A stretch of DNA of 64,000 bases from Paeniroseomonas aquatica (GCF_030409335.1 NZ_JAUFPN010000197.1:154753-218752), one strand, 5' to 3'. Numbered from the stretch's first letter, positions 36,024-44,506 are shown. Program-made: numbers and translations. Notes: generated by a model from the sequence alone, not told the origin.

Positions 36024-36323
36024 CGTCACGATCCGACCATGTCCTGGCGAGGTGTGTACCGCGGACAGGGCGTAGACGCGAACTAAATCTCTAAAAAACA
36101 ACCATAGATTGCCGTATCCTTTAGGAATCGCCAGTCCTGCTGCAATCGAACAGGGCAAGAAGAGCCGATCGCTGGAATTGGTCTTCAGGGCGAGCAGGGC
36201 GTCAGGACATGGCTGCCGCGGAAGCGATGATGGTCCGCAGCAGGTCGGGCACCATGCCAATGGGATCGGCCGCAGACCGCCAGATCCGCTAGGCCACGCC
36301 CACGTCGGAAGGAGAGCGCGGCG
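36024..36323. other. Gap between the cyclase gene and tRNA-Val
   Basis: This stretch holds the presumed minus-strand promoter region of the diguanylate cyclase, including an AT-rich patch around 36083-36130. No gene, repeat or clear hairpin is convincing. One in-frame stretch of 78 codons on the plus strand has no protein-like character. Confidence 0.4.
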
Positions 36324-36398
<75 letters not shown>

Positions 36399-36502
36399 AC
36401 GCTCGCGGAGCGGCTGTTTAGCCCGCTCTTTGCGCCGGGGCAAGCCACTCCCGCCGAGAAAGGATGACAGTTCTCGGCACCTGTGGCTTGATCGGGGTGC
36501 CA

Positions 36503-37387
36503 ATGGACCTTCCCCTCAATCTCACCAGCATTCCACCGCTCGAGGCGGGGCAGGCACCCTATTGGCTGGCTCGCCCGGCCGTGCATGGCGCCCCGGTGAT
36601 CTTCGCCTCGCCGCATTCCGGCCGGGCCTATCCCGCCGAATTCGTCGCCGCCGCCCGGCTCGACCCGCTGGCGCTGCGCAAGTCCGAGGATGGCTTCGTC
36701 GACGAGCTCTTTGCCGCCGCGCCGGAGCATGGCACGCCGCTGCTGGCGGCGACCTTCCCCCGCGTCTTCTGCGACGTGAACCGCGAGCCCTGGGAGCTCG
36801 ATCCCGGGATGTTCGACGGGCCGCTGCCGGCCTGGGTGAATACCGCCAGCCCGCGGGTCGGCGCCGGCCTCGGCACCATTGCCCGGGTGGTGGCGACGGG
36901 GGAGCCCGTCTATCGCCACAAGCTGCGCTTCGAGGAGGCGGAGGACCGGATCCGCCGGTACTGGCAGCCCTACCATGCCGCGCTGGCGGCGTTGATCGCC
37001 GAGACCCGGGCGGAGTTCGGTACCTGCCTGCTGATCGACTGCCACTCCATGCCGACCCATCCGGCCCAGGCGGCTTCGCCGCCGGATTTCGTGCTCGGCG
37101 ATGCGCATGGGACGGCCTGTGCGCCCCGGGCGACGCGGCTGGTGGAGGAGGCCCTCTCGGGCATGGGCTACCGGGTGCGGCGCAACGACCCCTATGCCGG
37201 GGGCTACGTCACCCGGCACTACGGCCGTCCGCGCGAAGGCGTGCATGCCCTGCAGATCGAGATCGCCAGGCCGCTCTACATGGATGAGGCGCGGATCGAG
37301 CGGCTCCCCCGCATGCTGAGCCTGCAGGCGGATCTGACCCGGCTGATCGCCACGCTCGCGGCGGCGGACTGGCGCTTCCTGCGCTGA
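36503..37387 (+). CDS. N-formylglutamate amidohydrolase family protein
   Basis: The 294-residue protein has the FGase signature: VIFASPHSGRAYPAEF, ATFPRVFCDVNREPWELDPGMF, LLIDCHSMP and GGYVTRHYGRPREGVHALQIEI. The His, Asp and Glu residues of these motifs would hold zinc. Family knowledge: such enzymes release formate and glutamate from N-formylglutamate in histidine breakdown, but many proteobacterial paralogs are not next to hut genes and may act on other N-acyl amino acids. No hut genes are here. ATG 36503 has GGGG 5 bases upstream; ATG 36464, directly abutting AAAGG, would add 13 residues. Confidence 0.87.
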   Translation: MDLPLNLTSIPPLEAGQAPYWLARPAVHGAPVIFASPHSGRAYPAEFVAAARLDPLALRKSEDGFVDELFAAAPEHGTPLLAATFPRVFCDVNREPWELDPGMFDGPLPAWVNTASPRVGAGLGTIARVVATGEPVYRHKLRFEEAEDRIRRYWQPYHAALAALIAETRAEFGTCLLIDCHSMPTHPAQAASPPDFVLGDAHGTACAPRATRLVEEALSGMGYRVRRNDPYAGGYVTRHYGRPREGVHALQIEIARPLYMDEARIERLPRMLSLQADLTRLIATLAAADWRFLR

Positions 37388-37432
37388 GCCTCCGGGCCCG
37401 CGCCGTGCCACCGAGCAGCCCGGTCTGCGGAC

Positions 37433-37462
37433 AAAAAAAGGGCGGTGGCTTTCGCCACCGCC
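37433..37462 (-). terminator. Intrinsic terminator of the small RNA (and backstop for the CoA-transferase operon)
   Basis: Perfect stem GGCGGTGGC/GCCACCGCC closed by a GAAA tetraloop and followed by CTTTTTTT on the minus strand. It is the only textbook intrinsic terminator with a long T-run on this strand in the window. Confidence 0.9.
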
Positions 37463-37522
37463 GAGTTTAGGGAGGAAACGTCCAAGAAAGACAGACAACC
37501 CGGCAACCGCCGTGTTGCTGCG
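37433..37522 (-). ncRNA. Candidate MmgR/suhB-type trans-acting small RNA
   Basis: On the minus strand a 17-bp-spaced promoter predicts a transcript of about 90 bases starting near 37522. It contains an unpaired CU-rich stretch GTTTCCTCCCTAAAC (37465-37479), complementary to Shine-Dalgarno sequences. It ends with an intrinsic terminator, a 9-bp stem GGCGGTGGC/GCCACCGCC with a GAAA tetraloop and seven T residues. A UUUCCUCCCU motif followed by a terminator is the hallmark of the alphaproteobacterial MmgR/suhB family (Rfam RF00519, from memory). It lies in a 256-base gap between the amidohydrolase and CoA-transferase genes. Confidence 0.7.
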
Positions 37523-37528
37523 ATGCAC
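37518..37528. promoter_or_regulatory. PhaR/AniA-like operator at the small-RNA start site
   Basis: CTGC-GAT-GCAC differs by one base from the PhaR consensus CTGC-N3-GCAG and lies across the predicted start site of the small RNA. Family knowledge: PhaR (AniA) senses polyhydroxybutyrate status. Binding here is inference. Confidence 0.45.
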
Positions 37529-37557
37529 AATCTAGGTCCGGCCCGGCCTTTTGGCAA
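37529..37557 (-). promoter_or_regulatory. Promoter of the candidate small RNA
   Basis: On the minus strand, -35 TTGCCA (37552-37557) and -10 TAGATT (37529-37534) are separated by exactly 17 bases. They match the sigma-70 consensus at 5 of 6 and 4 of 6 positions. Confidence 0.65.
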
Positions 37558-37604
37558 GAGCCTTTTTGCAGTGCAGCATTCGAATGAGCGCATAGGTCGG
37601 GACG

Positions 37605-37627
37605 CCCAGGCCTTGGGTCTTTTTTCT
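37605..37627 (+). terminator. Possible plus-strand terminator
   Basis: CCCA/TGGG closes a 5-base loop and is followed by TCTTTTTTCTT. The stem is short but the T-run is good. It could end plus-strand transcription from the amidohydrolase gene before it runs into the convergent CoA-transferase gene. Confidence 0.35.
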
Positions 37628-37643
37628 TACTGAAATCAACCGG

Positions 37644-38771
37644 TTAGGCCGCGAATTCGGCGCGGATGGCCAGGCTGTGCTGGCCGAGGGACGGCACCGG
37701 CCCGAGGTTGCGCGCCCCGTCGGAGAGCCGAGCCGGTGGTGCGCCGATGGCGATAGGCCCCTGCTCAGTCTCAACCGTCACGCGTCGCAGGGCCGGGTGG
37801 TCGCGCAAGCCTTCGCAGTCGTTCACGAAGCCATAGGCGACATTGGCACGCTTGAGCTTGGCGGCGCAGGCATCGCGGTCGAGGCTGGCGAACATCCGGG
37901 CGATATGGGCGTCCACCATCGGCCGGTGCGCCACCCGCTCGTTGTTGGAGCGGAATCCCTCCTGCTTCGGCAGGTCCCGCTCGTCGAGGAAATGTTCCGA
38001 GAAGCTGGCCCATTCGCGCTCGTTCTGGATGGCGATCAGTACCAGCTGCGCATCCTTCGTCTCGAAGGCGCCGTAGGGGCAGATGGAGGGATGCGCCAGA
38101 CCGATGCGCGGCGGCGTCTTGCCGGTGCCCTCGAATTGCAGCAGCGGCACCGTCATCCAGTCGGCCATGCCGTCGAACAGCGACACGGCGATGCCCTTGC
38201 CGCGGCCGGTGATGCCGCGCTCGATCAGCGCCTCCAGCACCGCCGCGTGGCTGTGCATGCCGCAGGCGATGTCGCAGGCGGAGACGCCGACGCGGCCCGG
38301 CCCCTCGGCCCGGCCGGTGATGGCGGCGAGGCCGCTCTCGGCCTGGACCAGCAGGTCGTAGGCCTTCATCGAGGCGTATTCGCCCTCGTCGCCATAGCCG
38401 GAGATGTCGACGGTGATCAGCCGCGGGTATTTCTCCCGCAGCTGGGCGCTGCCGAAGCCGGCCCGGCCCATGGCGCCGGGGGCGAGGTTCTGGATGAAGA
38501 CATCGGCCTTCGAGATCAGCGTCTCCAGCAGCGCCTTGTCGCCGGGGGCCTTGATGTCGAGGCAGAGGCTCTCCTTGCCGCGGTTCAGCCAGACAAAGTA
38601 GCTGGACTGGCCGAGGGCGACGGCATCGTAGGCCCGGGCGAAGTCGCCCTCGGGCCGCTCGATCTTGATGACGCGCGCGCCGGCATCGGCGAGCCGGCTG
38701 GCGCAATAGGGCGCGGCGACGGCCTGCTCCATCGAGACGACGAGCAGGCCCTTCAGCGGTTGGCTCGCCAT
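37644..38771 (-). CDS. CaiB/BaiF (class III) CoA-transferase
   Basis: The 375-residue protein has the family landmarks LKGLLVVSMEQAVAAPYCA, DAGARVIKIERPEGDFAR, NRGKESLCLDIKAPGDK, and the catalytic-aspartate region VGVSACDIACGMHSHAAVLE. It would shift CoA onto or off an organic acid. The acyl-CoA dehydrogenase gene lies 3 bases upstream on the same strand, so activation and oxidation of one acid in sequence is likely. It is distinct from the CoA-transferase at 12169, with different spacing in the N-terminal motif. A divergent LysR gene at 40078 is the probable regulator. Confidence 0.88.
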   Translation of the reverse strand: MASQPLKGLLVVSMEQAVAAPYCASRLADAGARVIKIERPEGDFARAYDAVALGQSSYFVWLNRGKESLCLDIKAPGDKALLETLISKADVFIQNLAPGAMGRAGFGSAQLREKYPRLITVDISGYGDEGEYASMKAYDLLVQAESGLAAITGRAEGPGRVGVSACDIACGMHSHAAVLEALIERGITGRGKGIAVSLFDGMADWMTVPLLQFEGTGKTPPRIGLAHPSICPYGAFETKDAQLVLIAIQNEREWASFSEHFLDERDLPKQEGFRSNNERVAHRPMVDAHIARMFASLDRDACAAKLKRANVAYGFVNDCEGLRDHPALRRVTVETEQGPIAIGAPPARLSDGARNLGPVPSLGQHSLAIRAEFAA

Positions 38772-38774
38772 GGC

Positions 38775-39944
38775 TCAGTAGCTCCGCGGCATGCCGAGCA
38801 CGTGCTCGCCGACGTAGGAGAGGATCAGGTTGGTGCTGATCGGCGCCACCTGATAGAGCCGCGCCTCGCGGTACTTCCGCTCCACGTCGTATTCCTCGGC
38901 GAAGCCGAAGCCGCCGAAGGTCTGGATGGCGGCCTCGCCGGCGGCCCAGGCCGCATCGGCGCAGAGCATCTTGCCCATGTTGGCCTCCTCGCCGCAGGGC
39001 TGGCCGGCCTCGAACTTGGCGAGGCCCAGCCGCAGCAGCGCCTCGGCGGCGCGCATCTGCGCATAGGCCTTGGCGATCGGGAACTGAACGCCCTGGTTCT
39101 GCCCGATCGGCCGGCCAAACAGCACGCGCTCCTTGCTGTAGTCCACCGCCTTCTTGATGAACCACTTGGCGTCGCCGATGCTCTCGGAGGAGATCAGCAG
39201 CCGCTCCGCGTTCATGCCGTCGAGGATGTAGCGGAAGCCCTTGCCCTCGATGCCGACCAGGTTCTCGGCCGGGACCTCCATGTTGTCGAAGAAGACCTCG
39301 GTGGAGTTGTGGTTCATCATCGTGCGGATCGGGCGAATGGTGAGGCCGCGGCCCAGCGCCGACTTCATGTCGACGATGAAGGTCGAGAGCCCGTCGGTCT
39401 TCTTCGCCACCTCGCCGCGCGGCGTGGTGCGGGCCAGCAGCAGCATCAGGTCGGAATGCTCGGCGCGGCTGGTCCAGATCTTCTGGCCGTTGACGATGTA
39501 CTTGTCGCCTTCCTTCTTGGCGAAGGTGCGCAGCGCGGTGGTGTCGGTGCCGCTGGTCGGCTCGGTCACGCCGAAGGCCTGCAGGCGGAGCTCGCCCGTC
39601 GCGATCTTCGGCAGGTAGCGCTTCTTCTGGTCCGGGCTGCCGTGCTTCAGGATGGTGCCCATGATGTACATCTGGGCGTGGCAGGCGCCGGCGTTGCCGC
39701 CGGAGCGGTGGATCTCCTCGAGGATGGCCGCGGCGGCGGACAGCGGCAGGCCGGCGCCGCCGAACTCCTCCGGGATCAGCGCGCCGAGGTAGCCGGCCTC
39801 GGTCAGGGCGGTGACGAAGGCGGTCGGGTAGGCGCGGTCACGGTCCACCTGGCGCCAGTACTCGCCGGGGAAGCGGGCGCAGAGCTTGCCGACCTCCTCG
39901 CGGATCTCGGCATGCGGATCGGCGGTGCTGATGTGCTGGTCCAT
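38775..39944 (-). CDS. Acyl-CoA dehydrogenase family protein lacking the usual catalytic Glu
   Basis: The 389-residue flavoprotein has the family layout: N-terminal helices, the beta-domain with LQAFGVTEPTSGTDTTALRT and INGQKIWTS-like IVNGQKIWTSRAEHSD, and C-terminal helices with FGRPIGQNQGVQFPIAKAYA and QTFGGFGFAEEYDVERKYR. Near residues 364-372, where the YEGT motif would supply the catalytic glutamate, it reads YQVAPISTN. A base elsewhere or another reaction is therefore likely. ATG 39944 has GGAGG 7 bases upstream. It forms an operon with the CoA-transferase and is divergent from a LysR gene. Confidence 0.88.
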   Translation of the reverse strand: MDQHISTADPHAEIREEVGKLCARFPGEYWRQVDRDRAYPTAFVTALTEAGYLGALIPEEFGGAGLPLSAAAAILEEIHRSGGNAGACHAQMYIMGTILKHGSPDQKKRYLPKIATGELRLQAFGVTEPTSGTDTTALRTFAKKEGDKYIVNGQKIWTSRAEHSDLMLLLARTTPRGEVAKKTDGLSTFIVDMKSALGRGLTIRPIRTMMNHNSTEVFFDNMEVPAENLVGIEGKGFRYILDGMNAERLLISSESIGDAKWFIKKAVDYSKERVLFGRPIGQNQGVQFPIAKAYAQMRAAEALLRLGLAKFEAGQPCGEEANMGKMLCADAAWAAGEAAIQTFGGFGFAEEYDVERKYREARLYQVAPISTNLILSYVGEHVLGMPRSY

Positions 39945-40042
39945 GGCGTGTCCTCCGGCTTCGGGATTAGGGCGGGGCCACCCTGGTGGCAAGGCAGCGC
40001 ACCTTGGGCTTTCTGGAGGCATCGAGGAATTCGAAAACGCCG

Positions 40043-40066
40043 ATAGCACCTATAGTCGGCTGCTAT
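40043..40066. promoter_or_regulatory. LysR-type operator candidate
   Basis: Perfect inverted repeat ATAGCA-N12-TGCTAT in the 133-base gap between the divergent acyl-CoA dehydrogenase and LysR genes, ending 11 bases before the LysR start. Its place suits autoregulation and control of the neighbouring operon. Confidence 0.6.
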
Positions 40067-40077
40067 ACCTTGGTCCT

Positions 40078-40995
40078 ATGGACCTGAAGCAACTCCGTAC
40101 CTTCCGCGAAGTGGCCGAGGCGGGCTCGCTGAGCCGCGCGGCGGACCGCCTGCACCTGGCGCAGCCGGCGCTGTCCCGGCAGATCCGCCTGCTGGAGGCG
40201 GAGGTGGGGGTGCCGCTGTTTGCCCGGCACGGGCGGGGGATGCAGCTGACCGAGGCGGGCAGCGCGCTGCTGGAACGGATCGACGGGCCGGTGCGGCAGC
40301 TCGAGGGCGCGATCGCCGAGGTCCGCAGCCTTGCCGGCGCGGTCAGCGGGCAGGTGGCGCTGGGGATGATGCCGACCATCAGCTCGGTCCTCGCCGGGCC
40401 GCTGGCGCGCCGGGTGGCGCGGGACCATGCCGGCATCTCGCTGCGGATCGTCGAGGGCTATACCGGGCACCTCATCGAATGGGTCCAGCGCGGGGTGACC
40501 GATGCGACCCTGCTCTATGGCCCGGCGCCGGCGCTGCACCTGCGGGTGATGCCGCTGCTGATCGAGGAGATGGTGCTGGTCGGCGCTGCCGGGAGCGGGA
40601 TCGGGCCGGAGGCGGTGCCCTTCGTCGAGCTTGCCGGGCAACGGCTGGTGCTGCCGAGCCGCCAGCATGGCCTCCGCCGCATCGTCGAGGCCGCCGCTGG
40701 GCGGGCCGGGATCGCGCTCAACGTGGCCTTCGAGGCCGATAGCTTCGGGGTGCTGAAGGAGCTGGTGGAGAGTGGCCTGGGCCAGGCAGTGCTGCCGCGC
40801 TCCGCCATCCGGGTGGAGGAGGCGGCCGGGCGGCTGCGGGTGGCGCCGCTGGTGCGGCCGGTGCCGCGGCGGGAGGTGGTGCTGGCACTGCCGCCGGACC
40901 GGGTGCCGTCCCGGGCGGTGACGGTGGTGCTGGGGCTGCTGGAGCAGGAGGTGGCGCTGCGGGCGGCGGCGGGGGATTGGCGGGGGATGCGGTGA
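40078..40995 (+). CDS. LysR-family transcriptional regulator
   Basis: The 305-residue protein has the N-terminal winged helix-turn-helix (MDLKQLRTFREVAEAGSLSR, then AADRLHLAQPALSRQIRLLE) and the effector-binding domain from about residue 90. Divergent placement next to the acyl-CoA dehydrogenase/CoA-transferase operon, with a perfect inverted repeat in between, points to local control of that operon by a pathway acid or CoA ester. The resemblance in the effector domain is to the nitrogen-assimilation/CbbR-like group, but no ligand can be named. The ATG at 40078 is the conserved LysR start. Confidence 0.9.
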   Translation: MDLKQLRTFREVAEAGSLSRAADRLHLAQPALSRQIRLLEAEVGVPLFARHGRGMQLTEAGSALLERIDGPVRQLEGAIAEVRSLAGAVSGQVALGMMPTISSVLAGPLARRVARDHAGISLRIVEGYTGHLIEWVQRGVTDATLLYGPAPALHLRVMPLLIEEMVLVGAAGSGIGPEAVPFVELAGQRLVLPSRQHGLRRIVEAAAGRAGIALNVAFEADSFGVLKELVESGLGQAVLPRSAIRVEEAAGRLRVAPLVRPVPRREVVLALPPDRVPSRAVTVVLGLLEQEVALRAAAGDWRGMR

Positions 40996-41289
40996 GGGCA
41001 AGGCGCGCGTGGGACGGGGGCGCCGCGACTCCGGTGCTCGCGGCAAGGGCCGCGGCCCGACCGGGTTCGGGCGCTGTTCGGTGAAGCGGCATTCAGTGCA
41101 TCGGCAATAGTCCGGATTTAAATTTGGGGCCGGACATACAACTGAAGATAGTCAAAGAAGCAAGTTCCCATAGTTCAAGCATGGAACATCATAAAACTGC
41201 CACGGGATCAACTTCGTCAGACTAGATCAGCTGTTCCCATGAATAGTGGTTCGGAGGCCCCGTGGATGGCGCACCGAACCGGAGCAGAC
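40996..41289. other. Gap before the alkaline phosphatase gene, with a low-GC stretch
   Basis: The first 90 bases are GC-rich. From about 41085 the sequence turns clearly AT-richer and holds an inverted repeat GTCCGG-N14-CCGGAC (41110-41135) around TTTAAA. This looks like the control region of the phosphatase gene. No complete gene is seen. Confidence 0.45.
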
Positions 41290-42831
41290 ATGAGCGACAT
41301 CACTACCGCAGGTGCGGACATTGCATTTCCCACGCTAAGCCCGATCAAGAACGTGATCCTGATGATTGCGGACGGGGCCGGCGCCAATACGCTGGAGGCC
41401 ACGCGGCTTTACCTCCAGGGCCTGCAGCCCGGCGATGCGCGCGGCGGCGCGGTGGGGTCGCTGGTCGTCGACGGACCCGGCTTCACCAACGCCATGCAGT
41501 CGGTCTATCCGCTCGATACCCGCACGGTGCCGGGCAGCGATGAGCAGAACCCGGATGTGGTCTACGACCCGGCGCAGAACTACGATGCGACGCCCGTGGC
41601 CGGCACCAATGCCGCCGGCTATCAGCGCGGCTTCGCCGGTTACGACTGGAACCGTGCGACCTATCCGGATTCCGGGAACACCGCCTCGGCGATCTCGGAT
41701 GGCCAGAAGACCTACAACAACGCCATCAACGTCGACGGCAGCGGCGATGCGCAGCGCTCGACCGCGGAGCTGGCGCATTCGCTGGGCAAGGCGACCGGCG
41801 TCGTGTCCACGGTCCAGTTCTCGGATGCGACTCCCGCGGCGGGTGGCGGCGCCCATAACGTAGCCCGCTCCAACGCCCAGGATATCGCGGCCGAGATGTT
41901 CGGCGCCGGCGTCCTCGACGTGATCGCCGGAACCGGCAATCCCGACTACAACGACGATGGCCAGCTCCGCGCGACGCCGAACTACCAGTGGGTCGGCCCG
42001 GAGGTCTGGAATGCGTTGAGGGACGGCAGCTACGCCTCCTCCGACGGCGGGACGTGGGATCTGCTGCAGGACCGCGCGGAGATCATCGCCGCCGGCAGCG
42101 GCGAGCCGACGGACGAGCGCCTGGCGATGCTGGTCCAGGCCTTCACCGGCAGCAACTTCTACCGCTCCGGCGCCAGCCCGGCGGGCGAGACGGAAATCCC
42201 CTTCTCCGTGCCGCGGCTCGATACCTCGCCCACCTTGACCGAGCTTTCGGCCGCGGCGCTCAACCGGCTGAATGCCGATGAGGATGGCCTCTACATCTCC
42301 ATCGAGGGCGGCGCGGTGGACCGGGCGATGCATGCGAACAACTTCGGCCGCATGATCGAGGAATACATCGAGTTCAACGATGCCGTGCAGTACGTCGTCG
42401 ACTGGGTCGGCTCGGGGGAGAGCCGCGCGACCTGGGCGGATACGCTGCTCATCGTCACCGCCGACCATGACCATCTGCTGTTCGGCCCCGATGGTGCCAC
42501 CATTCCCTACCAGTCCGTGCTGCCGGACCAGGATGGCGATGGCGTGCCGGAATATGCCTGGTTCAGCAACAACCACTCGAACCAGTTGGTGCCGCTCTAC
42601 ACCGCCGGCGCCAATGCCGAGGATACGCTGGCCCTGTCGGACCAGCGCGACGTGGTGCTGAATGCCGAGGGGCAGGCCGTGGCCGGTAGCGGGCGCACCT
42701 ATACCGATGAAGCCGAGCTGGGCCGCTACGTGCTGGAGCAGTTCCAGCTCGGCGAGACCATCGACTGGAATTCGACCGCCGAGCGGGTTCTGGCGAATTA
42801 CGCCGAGACCGGGCAGTGGTTCTTCTCCTGA
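41290..42831 (+). CDS. Alkaline phosphatase (PhoA superfamily) without a Sec signal peptide
   Basis: The 513-residue protein contains the alkaline phosphatase core: VILMIADGAGANTLEATRLY (metal-ligand Asp), the nucleophile region YPDSGNTASAISDGQKTYNN with Ser128 after Asp127, LYISIEGGAVDRAMHANNFG, and the metal site LLIVTADHDHLL. It hydrolyses phosphomonoesters with a two-zinc site. The N-terminus MSDITTAGADIAFPTLSP has no hydrophobic signal, although the family normally works outside the cytoplasm, and there is a DQDGDGVPEY acidic loop. ATG 41290 has GGAG 5 bases upstream; an upstream in-frame ATG at 41239 gives no signal peptide either. Upstream DNA is AT-rich. Confidence 0.88.
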   Translation: MSDITTAGADIAFPTLSPIKNVILMIADGAGANTLEATRLYLQGLQPGDARGGAVGSLVVDGPGFTNAMQSVYPLDTRTVPGSDEQNPDVVYDPAQNYDATPVAGTNAAGYQRGFAGYDWNRATYPDSGNTASAISDGQKTYNNAINVDGSGDAQRSTAELAHSLGKATGVVSTVQFSDATPAAGGGAHNVARSNAQDIAAEMFGAGVLDVIAGTGNPDYNDDGQLRATPNYQWVGPEVWNALRDGSYASSDGGTWDLLQDRAEIIAAGSGEPTDERLAMLVQAFTGSNFYRSGASPAGETEIPFSVPRLDTSPTLTELSAAALNRLNADEDGLYISIEGGAVDRAMHANNFGRMIEEYIEFNDAVQYVVDWVGSGESRATWADTLLIVTADHDHLLFGPDGATIPYQSVLPDQDGDGVPEYAWFSNNHSNQLVPLYTAGANAEDTLALSDQRDVVLNAEGQAVAGSGRTYTDEAELGRYVLEQFQLGETIDWNSTAERVLANYAETGQWFFS

Positions 42832-42843
42832 TCCGGGACTGAC

Positions 42844-42875
42844 GCCGTGCGGCCGGGCATGCCTGGCCGCACGGC
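42844..42875. terminator. Two-way terminator hairpin after the alkaline phosphatase gene
   Basis: GCCGTGCGGCC and GGCCGCACGGC form a perfect 11-bp stem around a 10-base loop, in the 46-base gap between converging phosphatase and thiamine-diphosphate enzyme genes. CTTCATT follows on the plus strand. Confidence 0.65.
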
Positions 42876-42877
42876 CT

Positions 42878-44506
42878 TCATTCGGCGGCCAGCCGCTGCG
42901 GCAGCACCGCCTCCAGCGAGGTCCGCACCACCACCGCCGCCGGCCCGGGCGCGGCCAGCGCCGCCTCCAGGGCCGGGAAATCCGCCTTGCTCTCCACCAC
43001 CGTCACCGGCACCCGGAAGGCGGCGCACCACTGGGCGAAGTCCGGGTTGATCAGGCTGGTGCCGGAGACCCGCCCCGGATGCGCCTTCTCCTGGTGGATG
43101 CGGATGCTGGCGTAGCTGCCGTTGTCGGAGAGGATGAGCTTCACCGCCGCCCCGCGCGCCACCGCGACGGCGAATTCGGCGCCGGTCATCAGCGCCCCGC
43201 CATCGCCGACCAACCCGATCACCTGCCGCCCCGGGCAGCGCAGCGCCGCGGCGACGGCGGCCGGGATGCCGAAGCCCATGGCGCCCGAGACCGGCACCAC
43301 CAGCCGCTGCGGCGGCACCCAGCCGACCTTGCGGTAGAAGGGCGCGCCGAAGGTGCCGGCATCGAGGGTGACGATGGCATCCGGCGCGGCGACGCGCTCG
43401 ATCAGCTTGGCGACCTCCGCGAAGGCGATTCCATCGGCGAAGTCGCGCGGGACGACGCCGCAATCGGCGACATGGAGGGCGCGCAGCCGTTCGCACCAGG
43501 CGGCGCGGCCGGGGGCGGCGGCGGGGGCCTCGGCGGCGAGGGCGCCGATGGTGGCGCGGGCATCGGCTGCGATGGCCAGCTCGGCCGGGAAGAGCCAACC
43601 GAGGAAGTGTGGGTCGGCGCAGACATGCACGAGGCGCTGGCCGGCCGCCGGCCAGCTCCAGCCCTGGGTGGTGATGTCGGTCAACCGGGTGCCCAGCGCC
43701 AGGACAAGATCCGCCTCGGCGAAGGCGGCGCGCTGGGCATCCGGGTTCCGCAGACCGAGATCGCCGGCATAGAGCGGGTGGTCGTTCGGGAAGAGATCCT
43801 GGCGGCGGAAGGAGACGGCGACGGGAAGCTGCCAGGCCTCGGCGAAGGCCAGCAAGGCCTCGCGCCCGCCCGGCGCCTCGAAGCCGTGGCCGGCGAGCAG
43901 GATGGGCCGCGCGGCGCCGCGCAGCAGGGCGGCGAGGCGGGCGGCATCGGCCGGGGCCGGGGGCAGGGGGCTCGGCAGGGTCGCGGCCATCAGGGGGGCG
44001 GCACAGGCCATCGCCAGCACGTCCTCCGGCAGGGAGAGCACCACCGGGCCGGGCACGCCGCCCATGGCCTGCGCATAGGCCCGGGCGATGAACTCCGGGG
44101 CCTGGTCGGGGTCGGTCACCTCGCCCACCCATTTCGCCACGCCGCGGAACATGTTGGCGTAGTCGATCTCCTGGAAGGCGTTGCGCCGCAGGTCGCGCTT
44201 CTCCACCTGGCCGACCAGCAGGATCAGCGGCACCGCATCCTGCTCGGCGGTATGGACGGCGATCGAGGCGTTGCAGGCGCCGGGGCCGCGCGAGACCAGC
44301 ACCACGCCGGGGCGGCCGGTGAGCTTGGCATCGGCGACCGCCATGAAGCCGGCGCCGCCTTCGCTGCGGCAGGTGACGAGGTCCAGGCTGGCATGGGCAT
44401 GCAGCGCATCGAGGAGGGCGATGTAGCTCTCCCCCGGCACGCAGAAGGCGCGGTCGATGCCCTGGGCGGCCAGGAATTCCACGATGCGTTCGGCTGCGGT
44501 GGCCAT
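42878..44506 (-). CDS. Thiamine-diphosphate-dependent enzyme (acetolactate synthase large-subunit-like)
   Basis: The 542-residue protein has the three-domain layout of the ALS/benzoylformate decarboxylase superfamily. The glutamate that activates the cofactor lies in CVPGESYIALLDAL near residue 28. The diphosphate/magnesium motif is VGDGGALMTGAEFAVAVARG, continuing to LSDNGSY. A middle FAD-type domain is present (ARPILLAGHGFEAPGG). No small regulatory subunit gene (ilvN) adjoins it and the family has many members, so true acetolactate synthase activity is doubtful. Oxo-acid decarboxylase or sulfo-metabolic roles are equally possible. It is a single gene, convergent with the phosphatase. Confidence 0.87.
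   Translation of the reverse strand: MATAAERIVEFLAAQGIDRAFCVPGESYIALLDALHAHASLDLVTCRSEGGAGFMAVADAKLTGRPGVVLVSRGPGACNASIAVHTAEQDAVPLILLVGQVEKRDLRRNAFQEIDYANMFRGVAKWVGEVTDPDQAPEFIARAYAQAMGGVPGPVVLSLPEDVLAMACAAPLMAATLPSPLPPAPADAARLAALLRGAARPILLAGHGFEAPGGREALLAFAEAWQLPVAVSFRRQDLFPNDHPLYAGDLGLRNPDAQRAAFAEADLVLALGTRLTDITTQGWSWPAAGQRLVHVCADPHFLGWLFPAELAIAADARATIGALAAEAPAAAPGRAAWCERLRALHVADCGVVPRDFADGIAFAEVAKLIERVAAPDAIVTLDAGTFGAPFYRKVGWVPPQRLVVPVSGAMGFGIPAAVAAALRCPGRQVIGLVGDGGALMTGAEFAVAVARGAAVKLILSDNGSYASIRIHQEKAHPGRVSGTSLINPDFAQWCAAFRVPVTVVESKADFPALEAALAAPGPAAVVVRTSLEAVLPQRLAAE

Noticed and set aside
42878..44506. Calling this gene ilvB (acetolactate synthase)
   Set aside because: No ilvN partner adjoins it and sequence inspection cannot separate it from other thiamine-diphosphate decarboxylases, so no symbol is given.
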